Made by a program: the position numbers and the translations under genes. A stretch of 64,000 bases of DNA, from contig NC_089452.1 in the NCBI RefSeq assembly GCF_026210795.1, forward strand, positions 1,922,001 to 1,986,000, written 5' to 3'. The notes under the pieces are model-generated. The model saw only the letters and a program-made list of their open reading frames with translations, ran no database searches and was not told where the DNA came from. Below are positions 1-11,364 of this stretch, in pieces; the stretch's first letter is position 1, and each line of letters starts with the position of its first letter. Source of the stretch: Rhizophagus irregularis (Eukaryota; Glomeromycota; Glomeromycetes; Glomerales; Glomeraceae).

Positions 1-2623
1 ATAGCTTCTGAATGTGTTTCATATGACATTCCTAAATTAGTTAAAGATATTATGTCATTTGATGAATTCTTATTTATTTCTTCTGCTTCTTTAATTTGCT
101 TCTGCAATTCTACTGTTTGACTTTTACTTTTTTTATTTATCCATTCGTGTAAAATATCATAAATTTCTTCTGCTTGTGGTCGATTTAACGGATCTGCGTC
201 CAAACATCTTTTAATTAAGTAAATAATTAGTTGAGGCACTTTAATATTAAACCTTGGCCTGAATCCTTTACAAATTTTTATTGCTAAATTTTCATCATGG
301 CTAATGTCATGATATGGAGGTAATCCAGAAATTATTTCATACATAATTATACCAAAACTATAAATATCTGAAGCTTTTGTATAATTTTGTCGTCTTAAAA
401 TTTCAGGAGCTATATAAGATAAAACACCATATATGTTATTTTTTGCACTTTCTAATGGATTACAATCTGCAGGTTTACATAATCCCATATCAGCTATCCA
501 CATATTAAATAATGAAATTAGTATATTTCCACTATGTAAATCTCGATGAATAAATTCATTTTTGTGAATACAATCAAGTCCACATGCAAGTCCTAGTAAA
601 TGATTAAGCTTGCTATTCCAATTTAATTCATTATGGTTTGTATCTAAGTAATTTCGTAAGCTTCCTCCCTCTGCATAATTTAAAACCATTATATAATCTT
701 TTGTTTCTGGATTCTGAGTAATTCCATAGAACTTTATAATAAAATTTTTGAAATTATTAAATCTACTATGTAATGCAATCTATATATTAAAATATGTTAA
801 TAAAAATTAAATTTTCAATTGAGAATAAATAGATGAAATTTATAGTACCTCATTCATAAATTCTAATGTAATGTTTCTTGAATTATTTAAACTTTTTAAA
901 GCCACTAGCATATTTCGATATTTTCCATCATTCCAAATTGCTTTATATACTTTACCATATCCACCTTTTGCAATATATTTAATATCATAAAATCTATCAT
1001 AAGGTATCCATTCTAATGCTTCTCCTAAATCGTAATGAGCTAATAATTGAGTATCTTGAATAAATTTATCAATATTATTATTCCCACTAGTCCAATTTAT
1101 AAATTTCTTATGAAATTCACATATACCATCACATTTTTCACACAAATCACTTAAAATCATCATATAATTCTTTGTTTTTGGATCTTGAGTTATTCCATAA
1201 AATTCATAATTTCCATTAATCTACAAATGTACTAAAAAATTAGTAAAAATAACAAAACTAAAATTCTAAACTTTAATTAAATAATACCTTATTTGTAACT
1301 TCTAATTTAATATTATTCAGATTAATACGCTTCAGAGTTACAAACATATTTTGATCATATCTTTCCCAATTTTGATTATATATATCCCAATTATAAATAT
1401 ATCCATCAATCCAATTTGCTCTAAATACTCCAATTTTTTCATTATATTTAATATTACAAAGTCTATTATAAGGTATCCATTCTAATGCTTTTTTAGATAC
1501 TTCATATTTATCATGTGTTGATAGCTGAGTATCTTGAATAAACTCATCAATATCATCATTACCACTAGTCCAATTATCATATTGCATTACATATATAATC
1601 ACATTTTTTACATTTGTCACACAAAACAATCATATAATTTTTTGTTTGTGGATCTTGAGTTATTCCATAAAATTCATAATCACTTTTAATCTACAAATAT
1701 ATCAAATTAGTAAAAAAATATAGTAAAAGTTTAAAATCTTAAAAATTCATTAAGTATACCTTATTCATAGATTCTAATGTAATATTTTTTGGATTATTTA
1801 AGTTTTTCAAAGCTACTAACATGTTTTCATTAGATCTTACCCAATTTTCATTATCCCGTTCATAAATATATCCATCAATCCAATTTGCTCTAAATACTCC
1901 AATTTTTTCATTATATTTAATATTACAAAATCTATTATAAGGTATCCATTCTAATGCATTTACCCTATAATAATAAGTATGCTCTAATAGCTGAGTACCT
2001 TGAATAAACTCATCAATATCATCATTACCACTAGTCCAATTATCAAAATTTTGTTGAAAGTGTATTGCATTACATATATAATCACATTTTTTACATTTGT
2101 CACACAAAACCACCATATAATTTTTTGTTTGTGGATCTTGAGTTATTCCATAAAATTCATAATCACTTTTAATCTACAAATATATCAAATTAGTAAAAAT
2201 ATATAGTAAAAGTTTAAAATCTTAAAAATTCATTAAGTATACCTTATTCATAAATTCTAATGTAATATTTTTTGGATTATTTAAATTTTTCAAAGCTACC
2301 AACATGTTTTCATTAGATCTTACCCAATTTTCATTATCCCATCCATAAATATATCCATCAATCCAATTTGCTCTAAATACTCCAATTTTTTCATTATATT
2401 TAATATTACAAAATCTATTATAAGGTATCCATTCTAATGCTTTTTTAGATACTTCATATTTATCATGTGTTGATAGCTGAGTACCTTGAATAAACTCATC
2501 AATATCATCATTACCACTAGTCCAATTTTTAAAATTTTGTTGAAAGCGTATTTCACTACATATATAATCACATTCTTTACATTTATCATTAAGAAATGAC
2601 TGAAATGGATTTTTTAAACTCAT
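1..2623 (-). CDS. Tyr-kinase-like protein with four tandem head/N-lobe exons (3' end outside window)
   Basis: Probable protein kinase of the expanded Glomeromycotina family. Exons on the minus strand: 2243-2623 (ATG at 2623), 1760-2173, 1288-1690, 849-1220 and catalytic exon 779 to beyond base 1. All four introns are 67-69 nt with GT-AG ends. Exons 1, 2 and 4 are multiples of three; exon 3 is 403 nt and frameshifted. Each head exon carries a Cys-rich motif (CDKCKKCD type), the W-T-S-G-N linker, an A-L-E-W-I-P-Y motif and beta1-beta3. Exon 4 has a near-normal glycine loop (AKGGYGKVY) and VALK. Exons 1-3 have a shortened loop (NEKIGVFRANW) but keep VALK. The catalytic exon shows YAEGGSLR, HRDLHSGN, DMG in place of DFG, and APE. 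HRD and the Lys suggest activity; DMG is seen again in a second kinase of this window. The substrate is unknown. Gene structure is predicted from splice signals only. Confidence 0.8.
849..2623 (-). repeat. Tandem array of four duplicated kinase head/N-lobe exons
   Basis: Four copies of one coding module, each ending in the same donor context (AAG or GAG then GTA) and, from copy 2 on, each starting after TTTGTAG with an I-K-S-D-Y-E-F-Y-G-I-T-Q type beta4 strand. Introns 2174-2242 and 1691-1759 are both 69 nt and almost identical, so copies 1-3 are recent duplicates. Copy 4 is more diverged and is the only one with an intact glycine-rich loop. Confidence 0.85.
1288..1690 (-). pseudogene. Frameshifted copy (exon 3) of the kinase head-exon array
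   Basis: Compared with the neighbouring exon 2, about 17 nt are missing just after the Cys motif, where exon 2 reads H-F-Q-Q-N-F before the D-N-W-T-S-G linker. The exon length (403 nt) is not a multiple of three. The incoming frame stops at a TGA soon after N-A-I, while the rest of the module stays open in another frame. Skipping it joins exon 2 to exon 4 in phase. Its splice sites look intact, so it may be skipped, give a truncated transcript, or be an assembly error. Confidence 0.65.
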
Positions 2624-4085
2624 TTACAGTTCAATAAAGATTTAGTAAAATAAAGAATAAAATAATAAAATAATAAGGTTTGTACGAAATGTATTTTGCA
2701 GGAGAAACAGAAAAAAAAAGAATTTCAGCGTAGCGTGATTATAAAGACAATACTTATGCAATAATCAGGTGATTTGCGTCTACTAACCTAACAAAGAGAG
2801 TTGCATATTGCATAAATGAACATGCACCCTTTTTGTGTGCCAGGTTCGTGGCGCAGAAAGTTTTTAAAAAACATCATTAAGGATTTTTTCTTTGATATAA
2901 AGTTTTTAAACTTATATTGCAGATGTAATTTCACCTGCTCTGCAAGTTTAATTAGTATTCGGAAGAAGATTATGAATGCCAATTTTGACTTTACATATAA
3001 ATGATTGATTCTACCGTCTTTGTTGATTGTTTCCAAAAATGGATTTCGTGAAAGAAAAATTTTTGTTAAATAGTCAATAATGATATTTAAAATTGCCTTT
3101 ATCGCTCTAAGTAAACTTGAAGAGCAGCCAAAATTAAGGCATACGTTAATCAATCAATCAACGCAAACACAATTATCTAGTAATTTTTGAAGTTATATGT
3201 TATTAGAAAAAATTTTCTCTTTATGATTTTCGTTGCTCCTGGCTTCCCAAGAACAGGTTACAGTACATTTCGCTGAAAGTCATTTCACCAAAAGGACGTT
3301 TCACCGAAAAATAGGGCCAACATTATGCAGAATTATAAATAACTCAGGCCAGAGATTATTTTTCGGCAAAAATGGCTTTCGGCACAAAAAAGGGATGCAC
3401 CGAATGACGTACGTAATCAATTTTGCCGATTGTTTCATTTTTTGACAAATAAAAATTAATAGCTTGCAAGATTACAAGACTTAAATTTTATTGTTATCTG
3501 AATATTAAACTGTCTGGAGAGAAGCGAAGGATTATTATTTATGTCTATAAAATATGAAAATTTGTGACCAGCACTAAAGTTTTTTTGCCATCACGTGAAC
3601 TTCAGCTAATGAAATCGCAAATTTTGTTTTATCTTTTCATGTTCCGGACTTTCAACGGTTTTCCGTTTCCTAGTAATATTATCATTTATCACTTGGATTT
3701 TTGCTACTTAAATTCAAATTATCAAAATTCATGATAAGCTCTAATACTATTAAGACTAATTAAAATTGGGAATATAATGCATTAATATATTATAATAAAG
3801 TCGCAAGTTAGTTGCATAACTTGACTCAAATTATTATTACTGCAATTTGTTTTCGTATAATGATAAATGGAGTAAAAGTTTGAGAAGGTAAATTATTAAA
3901 AAGAAAGAAAAAAATAAAGTAGAATAAAACCTATCTATTTTATATTTGTTATAAAGTCAAATAATTATGTATAATTATGTATAATGTCATAATATCTTAT
4001 CTTAATAAGTATTAACAGATAATCCAAAAGTCAAATTGTAAAATATTTTTTAGGAACTTCTTTGTTTACAATATTTGTAGATTAT
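2624..4085. other. Intergenic, no gene supported
   Basis: AT-rich spacer upstream of the kinase. A 121-codon minus-strand open frame (2788-3153) has no recognisable domain. At 3255-3315 there is a short run built on TTTCACCGAAA-like words, also seen near 23130-23200. Nothing else is supported. Confidence 0.5.
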
Positions 4086-4240
4086 TTTGAGTATTGCTAA
4101 ATATCACCTCTGGTGATTGTCAATATTTGTCACCTTACCCAGAATTAGAGTAGAATTTTGGGCAGAATTAAAAATGTCATGAAACTCCGCCCATTAATAT
4201 TTGCTAATGCTGGTGCAATGAAAAACACCTGCGGTGAGAT
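4086..4240. repeat. Dispersed repeat, copy 1 (related to 41890-42005)
   Basis: Shares with 41890-42005 the ordered words GAGTATTGCTA, TAGAATTT, AAAAATGTCATGAA, TCCG, TAATAT-TGCTAAT-TGGTG and CAC-TGCGGT. No open frame. Probably an old noncoding transposon remnant. Confidence 0.5.
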
Positions 4241-4249
4241 TTAGAAATA

Positions 4250-4620
4250 CCAATTTTTTTTCTTTTTTTAGGTCAGTTCAAATTTTCTTTTTTTTGTAAG
4301 TTGAGTTCAGCAGATTCTTTTCTTTTTGTAGGTTGTTTCAATTTTGTTGCTTTTCAGAGTCTTCTTTTTTTTGTAGTTTAGTTCTGGATTTTTTTCATTT
4401 GTAGATTGTTTTGGTTTCTTTTCATCAGACGTTTCATGGTTCTTTTCTTTTATGTAGGTCAGACATTCTGGAGTTCTCTTTCTTTTTTGTAGGAATACTG
4501 ACCCTTGTGACTTGGACAATTGCAGATACTATATGAGGGGAGTTTTGGTTTTCAGTTAAGTTAGACGTTCTTATGTTTCTTTTTTTTTTAGGTTGTTTGA
4601 CTCCGAATGAACCTGAACAT
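4250..4620. repeat. Degenerate purine/pyrimidine minisatellite
   Basis: On the minus strand the segment is a loose repeat, about 20-24 nt in period, of words such as ACAACCTACAAAAAGAAAAG. The 70-codon Lys-rich minus-strand frame here (4307-4519) is a by-product of the repeat. The same kind of repeat occurs on the plus strand at 23620-23860. Confidence 0.5.
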
Positions 4621-4999
4621 ATTATAGATAATTTTTGGTTGCAATAGGTGGTTTTATAAGGAAGGGAATTTTAATAATGTATTTAATGTATTTGTATTTT
4701 GTTTATTTTTATTTTTTATTTAATTTAATAAAGTAGAATTAAATTTATGTAAATACAACTACAATAAACTGTAAAATAAATAGACCAAATCGTATAAATT
4801 TCAGTGATCAAATCATGTAAATTCCATATGAATCCCGTGTAAATTCTGTATCCAAACCATATTTTTAGTTATACGGAATTGTGCATTTTCCCGTATTCTT
4901 TCAACGGACTATCATTATCATGATACGTTATTTCTAAGAAAAAAAATCGTATGAAAACTTTATATAAAACGTATCCAATTTTTTTATAGGGCAAAATAT

Positions 5000-5332
5000 C
5001 GGTACATATAATTCGTTAGCAAATTATAATGCGGGTCAATATCTAGTTCTTGCCAGTAACTTTTTGGCCAATAATAATTTCAAAACTCATATGCTCGTTA
5101 ACTCAGCCAAAGTTGCGGTGCTGGGCAAATTGAGTATCAGTGTAACAAAAATATCGGTATATGTTGTTATACATTATCATAAAGGGACAAAGGAATTGTA
5201 TCGAAATATGTTATATCATGAAATTAGATATAATATCGGTATAATGAGGTTTTTTTATTAGTTGCGAAACAGGACAAAGGAAATTCATCGGTATATGTCA
5301 ATTATCTATCGGTATATCGAGGTTAGACTGTA
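5000..5332 (-). mobile_element. Terminus of a pogo/Tigger-like element or MITE
   Basis: Read on the minus strand from 5332 the sequence begins ACAGTCTAACCTCGATATAC, which resembles pogo/Tigger-type terminal repeats (family knowledge), with a TA at the border. Inside are subterminal repeats: CGGTATA words at several places, and GGACAAAGGAA near 5187 and 5271. The opposite terminus was not found, so this is a solo end or a decayed copy. Confidence 0.4.
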
Positions 5333-6100
5333 TTTTGTTCAATATTAGGTTATACAAGAACGATTCATTCAAATACATGTAAAACAGAGACAGGTCATTT
5401 TTATTTTTTCGATTTATTATTCTTGTCGACTGATTTCAATTAAGAATTTAATACAATTATAAAAATATGCAAATGTAATATTGTATCACGTAAGTATAGA
5501 TTTACGTTTCTTCACATGAAACTCCTTTGATCGATCAGATTTTTGAATTTTATAAGAAATTAGCTTATAGATATATGAAATACTAATTCAAGTAAAAGAT
5601 AAACAATAAAGAATTAGTGAATATTTTGTTTATATCAAGAAAAAGAAAAATTCGGTTGTCATAAAGGAAAAGAAATTAAAGTCATATTTGAAAAAAACAT
5701 ATAAAAAAAGTGATTCTGACTGGATATACTAGTATATAGCATTTAAACTTAGTAATTCATTTTCAAAAACTGTTAATTCATTTATGATTATAATTTATGT
5801 TCTCAGCGTATTACGATTCACGATACGGTACTGGGTGTGTAACAATCATAATGCAGATCAGTGCATTGGAAAAAAAATGATCCGAAAAAAAAAAAATTAA
5901 TGGTCGGGATTTCCGATTCTCATGATATTCGGATATACGATAAAAAATTCAGTAAGCAAAATGAATTACTAAAAATGGGTGCAAATAACTAAAGTTAGTC
6001 TAATTTATAATCAGAAGGAAATTTAATTCAATAAATGATATTAATCACAAAAATTTGTTCGTAATACGAAATTTTGTTATCGTAACGCAAGTAACGTGGA
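5333..6100. other. Intergenic spacer
   Basis: AT-rich sequence upstream of the P450; no gene or clear repeat. Confidence 0.4.
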
Positions 6101-6108
6101 TATAAAAA
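6101..6108 (+). promoter_or_regulatory. Candidate TATA box of the first P450
   Basis: TATAAAAA about 115 nt before the predicted start codon at 6223, in a slightly more GC-rich stretch. Based on motif and position only. Confidence 0.3.
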
Positions 6109-6222
6109 TGCGTATTTATTTTCCTCGCGCAAAAAAGTTATCGACTCCCTTCAAAAGTCTATATTAAATTAAATTTTCGATATTTCATTTTACTTACTTT
6201 TATTTCTCCATATCAAAAAACT

Positions 6223-8123
6223 ATGTATCAAACGATCATTCTAGGATCCATTCTATTGGTATCATTTTATATTTTTTATATTTTAAAGCGTGTTTTCAAA
6301 CCAAAATTCGTAAGTAAATTATTTTATTAATTCATTTTTTTATATTAAGTTGCTTTTTATTTTATTTTTTCTTTTTATTTTCTTAGAATATGCCACCTCT
6401 TGTTCGTTATAAGATTCCAATTATCGGTCATACTTATAGTTATACGTTTAATTCCGAAGAATTCCTTAAACAATGCAAAAAGGAGGTTAATAAAATAGTA
6501 AAAAATTTTTGTTTTCTTTTTTTTTTTTACGTCAAATCTATTAACAAATTTAATTTTCGTATTAATTAGTATGGCGATATCTTTAGTATATATGTATGGG
6601 GTCAAGTGAGAACAATAGTCGGTAATACATTTTTATGAATATACTGTATATAAATAATTTTAATGTTCATGACCAATAAAATATTATATAGGAAAAGAAT
6701 ATTCGCAAGAGATATTATCAAGAGATGATGCGTTTAATTTTGGGAAAGCATTTTTCGAAATAATTCCGTATGACTTATTACTTAAACATATCGATATGGG
6801 TTTAGTAAATATGCCAAAATTGCTTAAAGATCATATTTTTTGCAAATTAAATTTTTATTCTGAACGTATGCAAAAATGTCTTCATTCCGCCACTCAAAAA
6901 TATATTGATATTAATGTTCATGATGATCCAAAAGTTTTTAATAATATGTATCCTTTAATAAATAAAATTATTTCTACCCCTGTTGCAAATATTTTTATTG
7001 GTGAAGTAAGTATATATACGTTCCATATTTGTATATATTTATTATTTAAAAATTTTTTTTTATTAAATATTTATTCCTTTCAAAATTTACTTTTTTTTTT
7101 ATAGGAGGAATCGAAATATGATGAAGTTGTAACAACATTTGCAGAATTTACAAGTGATTTATCGACATTAATAAAAATTCCACCGTTTCTTAATTTTTTT
7201 TATCCAGGACTCCTCAATCGCATTCTCGTGAGTTCAGGATTATATAATCCAGCAATTAAACATAGAAATATATTAATTAAACATATTAAAAATCAAGTTT
7301 GTAAACGTTTGAAAGGGAAAGCAAAATATGGTGATTCTTGGAAACGTCCTGATGATTTACTTCAAGATATTATAGAACAAGAAAATATTGACTTTAATAA
7401 TGTTAATTATCCATCATTAGCTGACAAAATGCTTTTATTTCTTTTCGCTTCAATTCATACGACATCAAACGGTTGTGCAAATGCTTTCATGGATTTAGCT
7501 TCTCATCCTCAATATATACAAGAATTATATGAAGAACAATTGGAAGTACATAAAGAAGCTGATGAGAATGGTGTGCTTCCATTTGAAGCTCTTGATAATA
7601 TGAAGAAATTAGATAGTTTTATTAGAGAATCTTTAAGATTAGCTGGTCATATATTAGCACTTGATCATTCTGTATTAAAAGATTACACTTTCTCTAATGG
7701 ATTACAATTACCAAAAGATCATATAGTTAAGATTTATGTTGATGATATTTACCAAGATGAATTATTACAAGGTCCAAGTCCGAAATCATTTGAACCATTT
7801 AGACATTTGGATATAAATGTTCCTGCGTCAAAAATTGGTAAAAATTTTATGTTATTTGGAGGTGGTAAACACGCGTAAGTTTATAACGAATATTTAATTT
7901 TTTTTTTTGCAAATATTTTAAAATTAATTTAATTATCATTAAATTATTTAGATGCCCTGGAAGACATTTTGCTATAAACGAAATCAAATTTTTTATGCAT
8001 AACATTATCTTAAAATATAATATTTATACAGAGAGTGGTAAAATTGAAGGAAGAAAAATGTACGGTCCAACTGCATACCCAAGTTCTGGTGTAGTTATTA
8101 TCGAAAAGAGGAGGGCAAAGTGA
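6223..8123 (+). CDS. Cytochrome P450 monooxygenase, six exons
   Basis: Haem-thiolate monooxygenase, probably anchored in the ER membrane. Exons: 6223-6309, 6387-6485, 6570-6621, 6692-7005, 7105-7874, 7952-8123. Phases join correctly, giving about 497 aa, a normal fungal P450 length. The N-terminus is a hydrophobic anchor (residues about 3-21) followed by basic residues and a PPL-type hinge. The I-helix reads F-A-S-I-H-T-T-S, the K-helix has E-S-L-R (ExxR), then comes an F-E-P-F-R motif, and the haem loop F-G-G-G-K-H-A-C-P-G-R spans the last intron. In the I-helix, His sits where many P450s have Asp or Glu; HTTS-type I-helices are known in some fungal P450 groups. The substrate cannot be read from the sequence. 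The paralogue at 42666-44552 has the same exon pattern, which supports this model. Confidence 0.88.
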
Positions 8124-9600
8124 AATTTTGAAATTGAAAAATAATGAATGGTATCAAAATTTGTTGTTAATATATATTGTATATATATACATATTATTAA
8201 TTATTCTTGAAAATTTATATATTGAAAGTTAAATCTAATTAAATATTTTACGTTATAAATGTAAAATTTAAAAAAATTTTTTTATTCGATTGTAAATTAT
8301 GAAATTTAAAATAATGAAAATTATAAAACGTGTTTCATTAAAATTAAAAAATTTATTAACTACAATTCAATATTTCATTTACAGTAATATCTAAACTGAC
8401 ACACCTAAAGTGATATTTATACTCGATCTCGATTTTTTATTGACAATTATTTTTCCAAAATTTTTATAGGTCTTAACAATTTATAGTACTTTACACTTGG
8501 TGCAAAATATTGCAATTTTTCTTTTTTAGATAATTCAAATTTTATGATATTATCGTAATCCAAAAATGAGTAGAGATATATTAGTAACACTTTATAAATA
8601 TCTGACAATTTGTTTTGTAAATTTATTAGCCACATTTGATTCAGATTATAAACAAATATTAATTGAAAAAAAAAAAATGATTCGACAACTTAGATCACAT
8701 GATTATAGTTAAATAAAATGGTAAAATTATATATAGGAATTACTTTAACCACAAGAAGATTAGCAGAAAAATTAACTCCGAAGTAGATAATGCCGCAATA
8801 TTCCAAAAATGAGCCAAGTAATTCGTAGATTATAATTTTTTACCAATACAATCTGAATTGATTTTCTGCGCCTCTGTGGCGTAGTTTGCATCACGTGAAT
8901 TGATTTTGATCCCTATTCTTGGACAAATGAGCTTTGGACAACAAGCGCAGATTCTATCATCATCATCAGCTCTAACTGTGGGAATTGAAAAAAAAGATAG
9001 CTGACAATTCAGAACAGTAATTTCTTGGAAAATTTTCATTTTGAAGGACGTATTTGCGTAAATATATTGGAAGTACATGAGAAATAACAATCTCTCTCAA
9101 ACCGAATATGGAGCATTTAGTGAATTGTCAAATTAAAAGACTGCTATTTTAATTTTGCGTATTTCATGTCATCGTCACGTATAATTGAAATTCTTAGGGG
9201 TTCATTTAGTTGTTTTTAAATAATATGTTTAAAGTAATTTTCGTCTGGTTTAAAGATTGGAGGAGGTGATAATTGAAATAATGGGAAAAGTTAAGATACA
9301 ATATACTGAAATGACTTTGAGAATTCAAAGTTCAATTTATTTATCATTCATTATTTGCTTATTATTTTTAATAAAAAGAAGAGTGCATTAATCATTATTT
9401 GTTTGGTAAATCAATCCAATTAATTTGCGGTGACTATGGGCTTAGTTATATAATTATATTTATGTAAATTGAGCAAAAATAGTTATTATTTTACCTAAAT
9501 TTTAAATTTAAGTTTATATAATCAATTTTACTTTGACTTGCATAATGTCATCCATTGATGTATAATATACATAAAACACTTTTTTTTTACATAAATTCGT
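8124..9600. other. Intergenic spacer
   Basis: AT-rich. A minus-strand 86-codon frame (8830-9090) contains a short C-A-C-C-P-K-L-I-C Cys motif within slightly less AT-rich sequence, but no family could be assigned. Confidence 0.4.
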
Positions 9601-10020
9601 GTTTATCCGTAATCGAATGCCCAACGAGGAAGAAGTAGTGGATACGGTAAATAATTTAGACAAGGTCTTTTGGACGAAGAAACACCGTCTTTTCGCTCTT
9701 CAAAAATAGAAGAATATACAACTTTGGATAAAGTAGCAAAAGTAGTTAACGAATTAAGAAGAAAAGAAAAGGATAAATCGGCCAAGACAAAGAAAAAGAA
9801 ATGAAATGACGGAAAGAAAGAACGAAATCTCTGGAAATTCAGAAATGGAGAAAGAATGTAAAACGTATGAAAAAGGAAACAGGAAACCGACGCGAGAAGA
9901 GTTCCACGAGTACAGCCAAGTCAGTGCAAGGTGTTCGACCAGGCTCCTGGAAAAGAAGGAATGGGTAAACAAAATCGTCGTAGCAAGCGAACTAGGTATA
10001 AATCAACTGAATGTTTACGT
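9600..10020 (+). pseudogene. Decayed coding remnant of unknown origin
   Basis: Noticeably richer in GC than its surroundings. Two frames carry charged, protein-like sequence that cannot be joined without an indel: R-M-P-N-E-E-E-V-V-D-T-V near 9615, and L-D-E-E-T-P-S-F-R-S-S-K from about 9670, which runs Lys-rich to a stop near 9800. A 116-codon frame follows at 9806-10156. This looks like a mobile-element or host-gene relic. The family was not recognised. Confidence 0.3.
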
Positions 10021-10904
10021 AAATCATAAAAAAGATTTTTTGACGGTATATAGAACTGTAAATTTAATTGTTTTTAGAATTGGGCATTATTATATACATT
10101 TATGCTTTATAAATGTAATTATCGAAGTTTTCGACAATTTATATACTATTACATAAGTTCGATATCACCAACTTATTTGGCTGGTAAACCTCAGTAATCT
10201 GATTTATCGTATGATCATTATGACCTAAAAAAAAATACCAAACACTATTCAAAAATTATACATTATCATAATTTTTATGCGCAGAGGTAGGATATATTAT
10301 TAGAAGATTCTGCAGCAATAAATATTATCATAGAGGCAAAGGTACGTCAATTTAACATAATGTATCAGGCTTTTTTGAAATCTTCTATAGATTAACTAAT
10401 AATTTAATCGTAGCTATAATTTAAATGGTCATTATAAGAGAAAGATTGTAGCAAATTGTAAAAATAGATGATTGTAAAATTAAATATAATGTAAAAAAAA
10501 AATAAAAATAGCTTTTACTAAAATTAATAGTGTTCTTCTGCACATTTTAATGTAACTTTCTCGCCCGATAGATACCATATAAATTGCCTTTTTGATGTTC
10601 AATTTAAATAACATGTGCTATTTAAAGTATACCATTCAGATGTTAATCTAGGTAGTATAACACTTGCTAGTTTATTGACTCGAAAAGTAATAATAATATC
10701 TATAACACATTTGTTAAATCAATAAATTATATAGTAATTACAGAAAATGATTATTAGTTGACTTACCAATTTGATCAAACGTTTGTTGTTATACTTCAAT
10801 GGTGTATTTCGTCTCTGAAAACGTTGTTACAAGTCACGTTGATTACTAATAATGTATTATTTTTAGTTCTCTTTCTGGTGACGCCGTTTCTACTATTGCT
10901 AATA

Positions 10905-11200
10905 AGTAGTAGAAAAAATATTTTCTTTTTTGTAACAATAGATCGGTATAGTAAATTTTATGGAGATTTTTTTTTCATGCAATAGATCGGTATAATTAAT
11001 TTTCTGGGGGTTTTTTTTCATAATCATAAATCAGTATAGTATATTAAATAGTGAGTTATTTTTTCTTTTCTGTAACAATAGATCGCTATAATGAATTTCT
11101 TCGAGATATAGTAACAATAGATATGTAGTACAGTAGATGTAATCTTTTTTAATACTACAATGGAATTTTTTTAAGATAAAAAAAAATGATTTTTTTGTAA
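10905..11200 (+). repeat. AACAATAGAT-GGTATA tandem repeat, outlying copy
   Basis: Several loose copies of a unit of the form AACAATAGAT-GGTATAGTA followed by TTTTCTGGG and a T-run. The same unit builds the arms of the foldback element at 61169-62839, so this is probably a fragment of a related element. Confidence 0.5.
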
Positions 11201-11364
11201 TAATAAACTACTACGGTCCGACTGGTCCGTGATGTAGTAACAAATGATGTACCCTTGAATCGTGTAACAAAAGTCTGTGCTAATTTATATAGTCACAGAT
11301 TATATAATTGTACCTCTCCAAATTAAAAACAAAATATTTTTTTAAAAAAATACGTAAATAATAT

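Noticed and set aside
2788-3153. 121-codon minus-strand open frame
   Set aside because: No domain, no partner exons, and overlapped by an open frame on the other strand.
4307-4519. Lys-rich 70-codon minus-strand frame
   Set aside because: Product of a degenerate purine/pyrimidine minisatellite.
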